Positions 24,281 through 34,417 of a DNA stretch of 41,648 nt are shown here, piece after piece. The translations under genes and the position numbers were made by a program. Where the stretch lies: NCBI RefSeq assembly GCF_016583625.1, contig NZ_NRRN01000030.1, forward strand, positions 1 through 41,648, given 5' to 3'. A model generated the notes under the pieces. It had not been told where the DNA came from. It made no database searches and saw only the letters and a list, made by a program, of their open reading frames with translations. The DNA is from Halorhodospira abdelmalekii (GTDB lineage: Bacteria; Pseudomonadota; Gammaproteobacteria; Nitrococcales; Halorhodospiraceae). How positions within the stretch are numbered: the stretch's first letter is position 1; the number at the start of each line of letters is the position of its first letter.

Positions 24281-24311
24281 GCCGCCCCGCTACCCAGCGG
24301 GGCGGCTCTTT
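24281..24311 (+). terminator. Intrinsic terminator after the PKD-like lipoprotein gene
   Basis: GCCGCCCCGCT, loop ACCC, AGCGGGGCGGC, then TCTTTTC: an 11-bp perfect GC-rich stem followed by a T run. It may also act on the convergent DUF4139 gene. Confidence 0.88.
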
Positions 24312-24342
24312 TCGTACTAACACCCGTACACAGCCGCTCGCT

Positions 24343-26001
24343 CTACTGCCGTAACACCCCCGGGCCATCCAGCCCTTCGACCCGCTCGACCTCCCGAGTG
24401 TCCCACTCGACGGTGTAGGCCACTTGCCAAGTCACCTCTTCACCGGGCGCTAGCTCCTTCTCCCACGCCCCGAGACCACGCACCCCGCGGGCATCGGTCT
24501 GCGTCGGGGCATCGCCGCGCAGTCGCACGCGCACTCGATCGTCGTCAGCGACCGGCAGGGGCTCTAGTACCTGCACCGTGACGGGGATGTCGTAGCCGTT
24601 GCGCACCTTCAGCTCGATCACCCGCTCACGCGCTCGCGATTGGCGGAAGAAGCCACTGGCATCGACCTCTTGATCGCGCACCACGCGGCGGCGCAGTTCG
24701 ACCTGATCGGCCTCGCCGAGGGCCAGCTCGACCGTCTCACCGGGGGCCACCGGTCGGCGCAGCCGCTCTTCGCCGACTTGTACCTGTTCGCGTCGGAGAC
24801 TGATCAGGCCGGCCGGCCAGGCCGTCTCGCCGGTGTTGCGCAGTTCACCGACAAAGAGTGCGCGCTGCGGCTGCTGCGGCAGCCCCACCACGCGCAACTC
24901 GCCGGTCATCTTCGGTGTCGCCAACTCGACCTCGCTCGCGCGCCCGGCCGGTACATCGATCCGCCCAAGCGGCCAGTAGGCGTCGACACGCTCGGCAATC
25001 ACCGCCTCCGGGGGCGCACTGGCGGCATCCATCTCCATCGCCGAAAGCACCCGCGATTCGCTGACGCGCCGCCGGGCATCGGCGGGTGCCTCGAAGAGCG
25101 GACGAAGGATCCACGGCCGCAGCGGCGGTAACAGCCCGACGCCGGGACCGCTAGCCTGGCGGCCAGAGAGGGTCGTGTCGACATCGGGCAATGGGTCATC
25201 ACCGCGATGGTCAATGGCGGCTCGCAGCTGCCACGTCAGCGCCCACCCTGCCTCGTCGCGCTCCAGGTCAGCTCGATAGCGCGGCTCCCAGCGGATATCG
25301 CCGCGCTGGGCAATGACGGTAATCGTCTCGCCGGCATCGCCCGGATTGACGATCGCCGCCCCGTGCAGAGTGCTGCGGAGCGCCTGTTGGCGCTCGCGTA
25401 AGCTGCGCTGCGCCTGCGCCAACTCCGTCTCGAGCGCCTGGCGCTGCTGGCGCATCTCCAACCGCTCTTTACGCAGCCTCTGTGAGGTCTCCAGCAGTTG
25501 CGCAGCGAGCGCCTGCCAATCGGTGCGCGCGACCAGATCCTCCGGTTGCACCGCATCGATCCGCTCGATTGCGCGCGTCTGGGCGCGCTCGGCCTCTTGA
25601 CCGACTTCGATCTCGTGCTTAAGCCGCTCGATCTCATCGCCTATGGTATCGAGGCAGCGGTTGATCGCTGCGGCCAACTCGGGGGCTAAGCGGGCCAAGG
25701 CCCCCTCCTGCGGCGGGCGCGCGGCACTATCGAGCTCGATCCGCTCCAGATAGGGGGAGCGAGAAAAGTCGCCGCTGGCTCGCAGCTCGACCGTGTTGTG
25801 CGCCACTCCACGTGGCAGGATCAGCGGCTCGGCGGCCGCCCCGGTCGCGACGATACGGGCGCCATCACGGTAGATCTCCGCTTGCTCGACGGTGGGAAAG
25901 GGCCACGGGTCGGGGAGATCGGCGCACGCCCAGAGCGGCGCCGCGCCACTTCCGAAGACCAGTAGCACGAGTGTTGAAATTGCTGAGCGCCGCCTGAACA
26001 T
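24343..26001 (-). CDS. Exported DUF4139 (mucoidy-inhibitor-A-like) protein
   Basis: A 552-residue protein with a signal peptide (MFRRRSAISTLVLLVFGSGAAPLWA). After a DUF4140-like N-terminal strand region (QAEIYRDGARIVATG) comes a long coiled coil (about 110-215, ending SLRERQQALRSTL), then the DUF4139 beta domain (WEPRYRADLERDEAGWALTW; PVTVQVLEPLPVADDDRVRV; WEKELAPGEEVTWQVAYTVEW). The family has no settled function; it is secreted or envelope-located. It converges on the lipoprotein gene across the terminator. Confidence 0.85.
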   Translation of the reverse strand: MFRRRSAISTLVLLVFGSGAAPLWACADLPDPWPFPTVEQAEIYRDGARIVATGAAAEPLILPRGVAHNTVELRASGDFSRSPYLERIELDSAARPPQEGALARLAPELAAAINRCLDTIGDEIERLKHEIEVGQEAERAQTRAIERIDAVQPEDLVARTDWQALAAQLLETSQRLRKERLEMRQQRQALETELAQAQRSLRERQQALRSTLHGAAIVNPGDAGETITVIAQRGDIRWEPRYRADLERDEAGWALTWQLRAAIDHRGDDPLPDVDTTLSGRQASGPGVGLLPPLRPWILRPLFEAPADARRRVSESRVLSAMEMDAASAPPEAVIAERVDAYWPLGRIDVPAGRASEVELATPKMTGELRVVGLPQQPQRALFVGELRNTGETAWPAGLISLRREQVQVGEERLRRPVAPGETVELALGEADQVELRRRVVRDQEVDASGFFRQSRARERVIELKVRNGYDIPVTVQVLEPLPVADDDRVRVRLRGDAPTQTDARGVRGLGAWEKELAPGEEVTWQVAYTVEWDTREVERVEGLDGPGVLRQ

Positions 26002-26186
26002 ATCGCCCTCTCCTCTTGAAACCGCGGTTACCGGGAGCCATCGTAAGCTAGAGTGGTGATCAACGCGACGGAGCTAGAGCGCACGGATTGCGCGCCGGCT
26101 CCACAGCGCGGAACTCAGGCGCGTACTCGCCACCCCTACTCTCTACTAGCGCAGACCGCGACAGACCGCAAGCAAGGAGGCTGACT

Positions 26187-27266
<1,080 letters not shown>

Positions 27267-27293
27267 ACGCCACCGCCGCAGCAGGTATCGACC

Positions 27294-28310
27294 TCAGCGG
27301 GTATCGACGTCGCCGATCACCCGGCGCGGATAGCGGGTCTGGTAGTTCGCCCCGAAGAGCCGCTGGTGGATCCGGGTGTTGTGGTGCAGATCCCAGTCGA
27401 GCTGGCCAATCCGCCGATAGTAGAGCGTGACAAAGGACGAGGTGATGACGATGAAGGCCGAGTAGAGGATGGCGACCCAGAGCATCTCGCTTTGGATCGG
27501 CTCGGCAAAACTCAGCATAATAATAGCCAGGGCGATCGGTCCATTCTGGATGCCAGTCTCAAGCGAGATCGCACGCTTAAAGCGGGGCGGCAACCGAAAA
27601 GCGGTCGCGGTCCCGTAGCCGAAGAGAAAACCGACCAGACCGATACAGACCGCCGCAACGTAGATCTCCCACGGCGTCGCCAAGAAGTACTCAGTGCGCA
27701 GCAGCAGCGCCGAGACGAGCAAAAAGAGAATCACGATGATCGCCATAAAGCCGGCGGTATCTTCCGCTGTCTTCGCCCACCCCGGTGAGTAGCGGCGCAG
27801 CACCATGCCGCCGATCACCGGGACGATCACCAGCAGCAGCGAGGCGACAATATTGCCGTACGGGATCACGAAGTGGGTATCGGAACCGGCCTCCCGCAGC
27901 TGCGCATCGAGCTGTTCGGCAAAGCCGCTGGCGTAGAGGTCCAACAGTAGCGGCATCATGATCAGCGCCAGCATGGTCGAGGCGGCCGTCATCGAGATGC
28001 TCAACGCGAGCGAGCCGCGAGCAAAGTAGGCGAACATGTTCGAGGTGCTGCCGCCCGGCAGGCAGCCGATCAGGATCAAGGCGATCGCCTTAGCCGGCGA
28101 GAGCTGCAGCAGGTGAGCAAGGCCGAAGGCGATCAGCGGCATCAGGCCGAACTGCGACAGAAAGCCGATCAGCATGCCGCGCGGGCGCTGCAGGGCGTGG
28201 CGAAAGTCTTGCGGGGTCAGCGCCGCCCCCATCCCAAACATGATGATCAGGATCATCAGGGCGAGCAGGCCCTGCTGCATCGGATTGATCAGCTGCTGCT
28301 CGATCTCCAT
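27294..28310 (-). CDS. Bile acid:sodium symporter (BASS/SBF) family transporter
   Basis: A 338-residue inner-membrane protein with about nine to ten hydrophobic helices and the BASS blocks MFGMGAALTPQDFRHALQRP, LIGCLPGGSTSNMFAYFARG (the crossover/sodium-site motif with the conserved GG-S-N) and ETGIQNGPIALAIIMLSF (the second crossover). Members carry organic anions with sodium; the substrate here is not deducible. The gene converges with comF, 28 bp away. Confidence 0.9.
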   Translation of the reverse strand: MEIEQQLINPMQQGLLALMILIIMFGMGAALTPQDFRHALQRPRGMLIGFLSQFGLMPLIAFGLAHLLQLSPAKAIALILIGCLPGGSTSNMFAYFARGSLALSISMTAASTMLALIMMPLLLDLYASGFAEQLDAQLREAGSDTHFVIPYGNIVASLLLVIVPVIGGMVLRRYSPGWAKTAEDTAGFMAIIVILFLLVSALLLRTEYFLATPWEIYVAAVCIGLVGFLFGYGTATAFRLPPRFKRAISLETGIQNGPIALAIIMLSFAEPIQSEMLWVAILYSAFIVITSSFVTLYYRRIGQLDWDLHHNTRIHQRLFGANYQTRYPRRVIGDVDTR

Positions 28311-28392
28311 GCCGGATTGGCTCCTATCTCGTTCGCATCGATCTCGTTTGCATCGCGGTCACCATAGCCCGGTAAGACGCCTTCCTGCTTCC

Positions 28393-30342
28393 CTATTGGT
28401 AGAGCGACTCGATCTCATGAGCGTACTTCTGGGCCACCACGTGGCGTTTGACCTTGAGCAACTGAGTCAACTCCTCGCCGGTAGCAAAGCGCTGCTCAAG
28501 TAAACGAACACGCTGAATCCGCTCGTGCGCTCGAAAGCCGTTGACCGGCGCTATACGAGTCTTAATCTCGGCCTCGACCGAGCGGCGCGCCTGGGCATCG
28601 GCGGCCAACTCGGCCACTGAGCCCACCGCCCAACCGGCGTCGCGAAAGCCCTCCAGTGAGGGGACGATCAGGGCGGCCGGATAGCGCCGATCTTGGCCGA
28701 CGACAACGCACTGCTCGATCAGCGGTGACTGGGTCAAGTTCAGCTCGATGGGGGCTGGCTCCAGGTTCTCGCCGTTGGCCAGGACGATCGTCTCCTTGCA
28801 GCGGCCGACGATCTGCAGACAATCACCGTGGCTCACCACACCGATGTCGCCCGTATGGAACCAGCCGTTGCGCAGCGCCTGAGCGGTGGCCTCGGGATTG
28901 CGATAGTAGCCCTTCATGACCTGCGGGCCGCGCACCACGACTTCACCCTTGAGCCCGCGTCCACCGTCGCGGCGCTGCGGATCGGGATAGAGTACGGCAC
29001 CACTCTCCAGGCAGACGATGCGCAGCTCGGTCCCGCGGATCATCGGCCCAACCGTGCCGATCATCAGCTGCTCGTAGGTGCGCACTGCGAGCACCGGCGA
29101 GGTCTCGGTCAGCCCGTAGCCTTCGAGCACAGGAATGCCGAGGTAGTTGAAAAACCGGTCGATCTCATCGGGCAACGCGCCGCCGCCGGAGACCGAGCCC
29201 TTGAGATTACCGCCGACCGCTAAACGCACCTGCTCGAGCACGGCGGCGTTAAAAAAGCCGTACCACGGCAGCAGCAACAACCACCGCAAAACGTGAACGA
29301 CACCGGCGAGCGCGACCCAAGCGCGCGGCTGGCGGTAGAGATCGGCGCGCCGCCCGGTTAAGAAGAAGACCGACTCTTTGTAGTGGTGACTGAGGAAGTA
29401 GGCGATCCGAAAGAGCGCGCGGCGCATCGGGTGGCGCTGCCGGATCGATTTCAGGATGCGCTGATGGAGGCTCTCCCAGAGGCGCGGGGCTGAGCCCATG
29501 AAGGTCGGCTCGACGTTGCGCAGATCCTCTTGCAGCGTCTGCACACTCGAGTAGTAGGTACAACAGCCTTGACTGATGGCGAACATCTCGAAGACGCGCT
29601 CGTAGACGTGCCAGATCGGCAGGATCGAAAGGACCCGATCGGCGCAGTTGATCTTAATCGGGATATTCTCGATCTGCGAGATCATGTTCGCGTGGGTCAG
29701 CATGACCCCCTTCGGCGCCCCGGTCGTGCCCGATGTATAGATCAGCGTGAAGAGATCGTCGGGTCGCAGGGCCGCAACACGCTCTTCGACACGGCGGTCA
29801 CCGGCGGCACGCAGCGCCTCGCCGTCTTCGATGAGTTGATAGAGGTGGCGCGTCAGCGGCTGCTGCGGCTGCGCCTTGGGGTGCATCAGAATGAGCTGCT
29901 GCAGGTGAGGAAGACGCTCCCGGAGCGCCATTAGACGCTGCTCCAGCGCCTCGCTCTCGACAAAGGCGACCGTGACCCCGGCGTGGCCGAAGATCGTGAC
30001 GATCTCTTCATCGGTGACATCACTGCCACGCGGCACATTCGCTGCACCGGCGAGCTGCGTGGCGCAGTCAGCGATGATCCACTCCACGCGATTATCGGCG
30101 AGCAGGCCGATATGGGCCTGCCGCTCCAGTCCCAGATCGATCAGCGCCGTTGCCAGCGCTTGTCCCTGGGCGTAGAGCTCGCGAAAGCTAAGCGGTGACC
30201 ACTCATTCGCGGCACGGCGCGTTGCAAAGGCCGGCAGCTCGCCGAAGGTGGCGGCGGCGCGCGCATAGAGCTCGGCTAGGTGCGGGGCCGTCACACGGTG
30301 CGTCGTCGGCTGCCGGTGACGCAAGCGCAGAAAGTGGGTCAT
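28393..30342 (-). CDS. Long-chain fatty-acid-CoA ligase (AMP-forming)
   Basis: A 649-residue ANL-superfamily enzyme of the FadD15/FAA type: it activates long-chain fatty acids to acyl-adenylate and then acyl-CoA. Motifs seen are the P-loop-like LFTLIYTSGTTGAPKGVMLT, the GYGLTETSPVLAVRT motif, GWFHTGDIGVV and the IVGRCKETIVLANGENLEP hinge region. The large central insertion with IRQRHPMRRALFR is typical of the long FAA-like group. It is a single gene transcribed away from the ATP-grasp gene. Confidence 0.93.
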   Translation of the reverse strand: MTHFLRLRHRQPTTHRVTAPHLAELYARAAATFGELPAFATRRAANEWSPLSFRELYAQGQALATALIDLGLERQAHIGLLADNRVEWIIADCATQLAGAANVPRGSDVTDEEIVTIFGHAGVTVAFVESEALEQRLMALRERLPHLQQLILMHPKAQPQQPLTRHLYQLIEDGEALRAAGDRRVEERVAALRPDDLFTLIYTSGTTGAPKGVMLTHANMISQIENIPIKINCADRVLSILPIWHVYERVFEMFAISQGCCTYYSSVQTLQEDLRNVEPTFMGSAPRLWESLHQRILKSIRQRHPMRRALFRIAYFLSHHYKESVFFLTGRRADLYRQPRAWVALAGVVHVLRWLLLLPWYGFFNAAVLEQVRLAVGGNLKGSVSGGGALPDEIDRFFNYLGIPVLEGYGLTETSPVLAVRTYEQLMIGTVGPMIRGTELRIVCLESGAVLYPDPQRRDGGRGLKGEVVVRGPQVMKGYYRNPEATAQALRNGWFHTGDIGVVSHGDCLQIVGRCKETIVLANGENLEPAPIELNLTQSPLIEQCVVVGQDRRYPAALIVPSLEGFRDAGWAVGSVAELAADAQARRSVEAEIKTRIAPVNGFRAHERIQRVRLLEQRFATGEELTQLLKVKRHVVAQKYAHEIESLYQ

Positions 30343-30676
30343 GTCGTGATCATGGCAAGGGCAAGGTCGGGTTTGGGTTCAGTCTTAGGCTCAGGTTCAA
30401 CTCGGGTTCAGTTTCAGGTTCAAGTCCTAAAGCCACTAACAGAGCGCGGATAGGCGCGGACAGATACTAGCGCACCGGCGCAGCCGGACCAAAACAAAGG
30501 TACCCCAGGACACGATCAGGATTGCCGCAGGCGGCTATAAGCCCTAAACTGCGCGGCGGTGTGCCGTAGTTATACTGGCCAGGCCACCGTTCGAGGTATT
30601 GCGCATCAGCTCGTGTAGCACACCTGTTGAGTACCGCCGTTTGTAGTACCGCCATCTGTCCTGGAGACGCCGTCTG
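30343..30676. other. Divergent intergenic region with a degenerate GGTTCA repeat and a possible promoter
   Basis: 30376-30426 holds several imperfect GGTTCA/GGCTCA hexamers. For the ATP-grasp gene, TATACT at 30570-30575 could be a -10 box, and GGAG lies about 12 bases before the ATG at 30677. GAGTACCGCCGTTTG and TAGTACCGCCATCTG form a direct repeat at 30628-30658. No gene or tRNA seen. Confidence 0.45.
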
Positions 30677-31906
30677 ATGAGTACCGAAAAGGATCCCACC
30701 AAAGGGTACGTTGCAATTTTGGGTTGGAGCATCAATTGTATTGATGCCCTAGAGCGCTTTGACCGCCGCTACATTATCGTCGCCCCGCCGTGGGCCGAGG
30801 AGTACGCCCAAGAGCACGACATCCCCTTCGTCAGCTGGGACTTTGAACGACTCAACGATCGCTCTATGGAGATCGCTGAGCGCCTGCGCAGCCTCGGGGT
30901 CGATGTCGCGATTCCGCTCTTCGAGGAGACAGTCGAGTGGGCTGGCGCGATCAACGCTGTGCTGATGGGTGATCCACGCCTGCACGGTCAGGCTGTGCTC
31001 TTTCGCGATAAGGCGCTGATGAAACGGCGTGCGCAGCTCGGTGGCATCCGGGTCGGGATCTTCGAAGAGGCGCACGACAAGGACGACGTCATTCGCTTTC
31101 TCAAGCGGGTCAATCAGACGCTGCTCAAGCTCGATGGCGATCCGAACGACCCGATCCACCTTAAGGCCTTCGATAAGGCCGGCTGCCTCGGTCACCGCGT
31201 GATCCGCAGCCCCGACGAGGTCGACCTGATCCCCGAGGAAGAGTTCCCGGTGCTGATGGAGAGCCACCTCGATGGCTGGGAGTTCGCCGTCGAGGCGTGG
31301 ATCCACGACGGCAAGATCCGGTTTTTGAATATCTCCGAGTACGTCACCCTCGGCTACTCGGTCTTCGTACCGGCGACCCCGGAGCTGGAGAGCTGGCGCG
31401 AGCTCATCACCCGTGAAATCGAGAAGCTGATCCGGACCTTCGATATCAAGTTCGGCTTCATCCACCCGGAGTACTTCGTCACTAGCGACGGCACCCTCTA
31501 CTTCGGCGAGGTCGCCTACCGGCCGCCGGGGTTTAAGGTCTTTGAGCTGCTAGAGCGGGCCTACGGCTTTAACGCCTATCAGGCGCTGGTCCTCTCCTTC
31601 GACCCTTACACCACCGAGGAGGAGATCACCGCCTTTTTCCCGCGCGAAGTCGTCGACGCCCAGGGGTATGCCGGCTGCTTCGGGGTCTATCCACGCCGCC
31701 GCGTCGTCAGCCGCCTGGAGATGCCGGAGGAGACCGAGGAGCACGAGTACTTCGAGTTCCACGAACTGACGCCACCGGTTGAGGAGACGGTGACCAAGCG
31801 GACCGCCTTCGGCACGCACTGGGGGCTGATCTACTTCTTCGGCGACGATCCGCACCGCCTGCGCGATTTGCTCAAACGTCAGGAAGAACTCGACTTCTAC
31901 ATCTAG
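30677..31906 (+). CDS. ATP-grasp domain protein of unknown substrate
   Basis: A 409-residue protein with an N-terminal nucleotide-fold domain (GYVAILGWSINCIDALE) and an ATP-grasp core: LFRDKALMKRRAQLGG (about 115-130), FPVLMESHLDGWEFAVEAWIHDGKI (nucleotide-binding strands), and the metal/ATP segment FIHPEYFVTSDGTLYFGEVAYRPPG. ATP-grasp enzymes ligate a carboxylate to an amine or thiol through an acylphosphate; the substrate cannot be told. The usual Asn in the metal-binding E-x-N is replaced by Ala (GEVAYRPPG), which may reflect a variant group. Confidence 0.82.
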   Translation: MSTEKDPTKGYVAILGWSINCIDALERFDRRYIIVAPPWAEEYAQEHDIPFVSWDFERLNDRSMEIAERLRSLGVDVAIPLFEETVEWAGAINAVLMGDPRLHGQAVLFRDKALMKRRAQLGGIRVGIFEEAHDKDDVIRFLKRVNQTLLKLDGDPNDPIHLKAFDKAGCLGHRVIRSPDEVDLIPEEEFPVLMESHLDGWEFAVEAWIHDGKIRFLNISEYVTLGYSVFVPATPELESWRELITREIEKLIRTFDIKFGFIHPEYFVTSDGTLYFGEVAYRPPGFKVFELLERAYGFNAYQALVLSFDPYTTEEEITAFFPREVVDAQGYAGCFGVYPRRRVVSRLEMPEETEEHEYFEFHELTPPVEETVTKRTAFGTHWGLIYFFGDDPHRLRDLLKRQEELDFYI

Positions 31907-31923
31907 GTCAGTTGGCCAAGCAC

Positions 31924-31945
31924 GTCGGCTGGGCAGCCAGCCGAC
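31924..31945. terminator. Perfect hairpin between convergent genes
   Basis: GTCGGCTGG, loop GCAG, CCAGCCGAC: a 9-bp stem between the ATP-grasp gene and the convergent 31945 gene. No T run follows, so its efficiency as an intrinsic terminator is uncertain. Confidence 0.5.
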
Positions 31946-32382
31946 TAGGACGAGTCGCCAAGGCGCGCCAGGTGTGGCTGGTGGGACAGGATAAAGGCGT
32001 AGAAGGGGTGAATCGCGGCGTAAGCCTCCGCTGAGAGGTGCCGCTGCAGGAGCCCCAGCCACGCCTCAAGCTGAACGTCCCAGTAGCGCAAGCTAAAGCC
32101 GTGCGCACGGTAGCTCTTCAGCACCCAAATGACGGTGTTGACGAACGCCTCGGGTTTGTAGTCGATGAGCAGCGATCCCATAAAGAGGGCGTGGTGCTGG
32201 TGATTGTCGCACATCATATCGAAGTTACCGGCACCAATGAGCTGCTCGATATCGGGCCGACCATTCATGAGGCGATTGAGCTCGGCCACCATGATCTCGC
32301 GGCAGGCCTCATACTCGCGGACGTGAGCAGCCCCGGGTTGGGTCAACGCCCCGGCCTGCTCGATCAGCTCCTCTCTGGTCAT
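31945..32382 (-). CDS. Small helical protein, third gene of the B12/kinase operon
   Basis: A 145-residue, wholly helical-looking protein, with MCDNHQHHALFMGSLLIDYKPE and AFVNTVIWVLKSYRAHGFS. The pattern around YKPEAFVNTVIWVLKSYRAHGF resembles the helical domain found at the N-terminus of some B12-binding signalling proteins, but I am unsure. His-rich segments could bind a cofactor or metal. The ATG overlaps the kinase stop codon (ATGA), so it is co-translated with the kinase. Likely roles are a sensor accessory or the output partner of the kinase; there is no DNA-binding or receiver domain. Confidence 0.75.
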   Translation of the reverse strand: MTREELIEQAGALTQPGAAHVREYEACREIMVAELNRLMNGRPDIEQLIGAGNFDMMCDNHQHHALFMGSLLIDYKPEAFVNTVIWVLKSYRAHGFSLRYWDVQLEAWLGLLQRHLSAEAYAAIHPFYAFILSHQPHLARLGDSS

Positions 32383-33536
32383 CGTAGCTCGCCCTTTTTT
32401 TCGGCTGGCTGCAGCGGGAGTGAAAAGTAGAAAGTCGAGCCCTTGCCAACGACACTCTCCACCCAAGCCTTGCCCCGGTGCTCCAAGACGATCTTATGCG
32501 CGATGGCTAACCCCAAGCCAGTGCTTTTCTCACCGTCGAGAGGTTTTACGCTCGTCCGGGAGAAGGGCTTGTAGAGTTTCTCAAGTTCATCCGCCGGGAT
32601 CCCCGGACCGTGATCGGAGACGGAGACCTCGACAGCCTCACCGCGCATCGCGATCCCGACCGTGACCGTGGAATCATCCGGCGAGTAGCGGATCGCATTG
32701 GAGATCAGGTTATGGACAACCTGCTGGATTTTAACAGCATCCAAATCGATCGATGGCAGCGCTGCAGATGGGGCTAATAAATCAACAGTGATACCCCGCT
32801 TGCCCGCGAGCACGCGGTTGAGTTCTACACACTCTGCGACTAAGGCGGAGATATCGGACGGTCGTTTATTGATCTCTAATCTGCCGGCCTCAATGCGTGC
32901 AATGTCGAGCAGTTCGTCCAACAAATTCAGCATAAACCGGCTCGATTTCTGAATGGCAGCAATGAAATTCGCCTGCTTAGCCTCCAGTTTACCGGCTGCT
33001 TCATCGCTCAAAAAATCGCTCAGGGTACAGATCGCCGAGACGGGATTGCGCAGATCGTGGGCCGCCATACTGAGAAAGTAGTTTTTGACTTCGTTTACTC
33101 TGGAAAGCTCCACATTTCTCTTCTGTAGCGCCCGATTAAGATTACTAAAATCAGCATTAAGATCAATAAAGCTCTTGCGCAACTCTTCGACTTCCAGATG
33201 ATTGTGCTCAGCGACAACCAATACACGACCGTGCTGCCGTAAGAAAGAAAAGTATAATGTCTGAGGCAACCCGTTAGAGGAAGTCATATTCAGGAGATGA
33301 ACACGCTCATCAGGCTCAATAACCTCTTTGAAATCAAACCTCCCAGAAAAATCAATCACCACCTGAGAAAAGAGCCTGCCACGCAACTCCTGTCCAACGA
33401 GCTCACTCGCGTAGCGGTTGGCATCGAGTATGCGACCACTCTCATCCAGAATCATCAGCACTAGAGAGGCTTTTTCGTACAGATACCGACCCAGCGCCGA
33501 TCCACAAAGGGTCGACAGCCCTTCTTCAGTGCTCAT
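32379..33536 (-). CDS. PAS-domain sensor histidine kinase
   Basis: A 385-residue soluble kinase without membrane segments. Residues about 15-115 form a PAS domain (LVLMILDESGRILDANRYASELVGQEL), 118-150 a coiled coil, then the HisKA H-box MAAHDLRNPVSA with the phospho-acceptor at H160, and the ATPase domain with the N-box (VVHNLISNAIRYSP), DHGPGIP and GLGLAIA. It autophosphorylates and passes phosphate to a response regulator, but none is encoded nearby. The start lies within the last codons of the B12-binding gene (11-bp overlap), so the two are made together; the B12 protein may be its light or cobalamin input. Confidence 0.93.
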   Translation of the reverse strand: MSTEEGLSTLCGSALGRYLYEKASLVLMILDESGRILDANRYASELVGQELRGRLFSQVVIDFSGRFDFKEVIEPDERVHLLNMTSSNGLPQTLYFSFLRQHGRVLVVAEHNHLEVEELRKSFIDLNADFSNLNRALQKRNVELSRVNEVKNYFLSMAAHDLRNPVSAICTLSDFLSDEAAGKLEAKQANFIAAIQKSSRFMLNLLDELLDIARIEAGRLEINKRPSDISALVAECVELNRVLAGKRGITVDLLAPSAALPSIDLDAVKIQQVVHNLISNAIRYSPDDSTVTVGIAMRGEAVEVSVSDHGPGIPADELEKLYKPFSRTSVKPLDGEKSTGLGLAIAHKIVLEHRGKAWVESVVGKGSTFYFSLPLQPAEKKGELR

Positions 33537-34170
33537 ATTCTTTTAGGAGCGTTTCCAGGTGATGGATGGAGGGCACATAATCAACTCCCGGATACCTCTG
33601 TCCGATATCGCTCCCCCCCCATTGAAAGGCCTGCCCGCCGACGATAATCTTAAGCTCTGGATGGTCTTTCATGATCCGCTCTAGCGCCCCGTACAGCGCG
33701 CCCATATTGAAATAGACACTAACCGACAATGCCAAGATATCAGGCTCTTTTTCCTCGATCTCTAGCAACAAATCAGAGACGGGAGTATTGCCGCCGGCGA
33801 AATAGCCATCCCAGCCATTGAGCTCAAAGATATCGGCTACCATCTTCCCGCCCACCTGATGATACTCATTCACCATACAGGAGACCAAAGCACGCTTGCC
33901 CTTGCGTTCCGACATGAAAATCTTTGGATACGCAAGGGTCAATAGACCCTCGGTAATGGCGGTCGCCGTATGCTCGGTAGCCACCGAGATGCGGTTGGTC
34001 TCCCAGAGGTGTCCAACCTCGTAGAGCGCTCTCTGGAACAGATCCAGGTAGAGATCACGCACCGCAACGTCGTCGTCCTCCAGTAACCGCTTGGTCAGAT
34101 CGACGCAGCGAGACCGCTCCCCGCGCAGCAACGCACCAAGATAGGCTTGGTACAACGCTTCACTGATCAC
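33526..34170 (-). CDS. CarH-like cobalamin-binding sensor protein (no DNA-binding domain)
   Basis: A 214-residue protein with a helical cap domain (1-85) and a Rossmann-type B12-binding domain (90-214). The cap has W56-x9-E66-H67, the Wx9EH signature of adenosylcobalamin photoreceptors such as CarH and LitR. The B12 domain has E102-x-H104-x-x-G107, with His as the lower cobalt ligand, then SVSVYFNMG and IIVGGQAF. Unlike CarH it lacks the N-terminal MerR-type DNA-binding domain; instead it is the first gene of an overlapping operon with a PAS histidine kinase. A light- or B12-sensing input to that kinase is the natural inference. GTG at 34168-34170 is preceded by AGGAGGGG. Confidence 0.9.
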   Translation of the reverse strand: MISEALYQAYLGALLRGERSRCVDLTKRLLEDDDVAVRDLYLDLFQRALYEVGHLWETNRISVATEHTATAITEGLLTLAYPKIFMSERKGKRALVSCMVNEYHQVGGKMVADIFELNGWDGYFAGGNTPVSDLLLEIEEKEPDILALSVSVYFNMGALYGALERIMKDHPELKIIVGGQAFQWGGSDIGQRYPGVDYVPSIHHLETLLKEYEH

Positions 34171-34417
34171 CTGATAGAGCCCCTCCTGTCACCCGATGGC
34201 CGCCACCGCGCCAGGCTACCAAACGCTTACAGCCGATTGCCAAACGACGAACCGCGACCCCACCAGGGCACTTGCGCACCCCTCTGGCCCGTACAGTACC
34301 CCAATCCAGCCCTATTGCGCACGTGAATATACCGAGAAAACATAGCGCGAATTCAAGGCACATCGAGCGAGCACCTGTAACACAGCGCACGAGCAACACA
34401 GCGCACGAGGCACGCCG

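Noticed and set aside
30370-30430. tRNA-like GGTTCAA motifs
   Set aside because: The GGTTCA units are part of a degenerate hexamer repeat; there is no cloverleaf around them.
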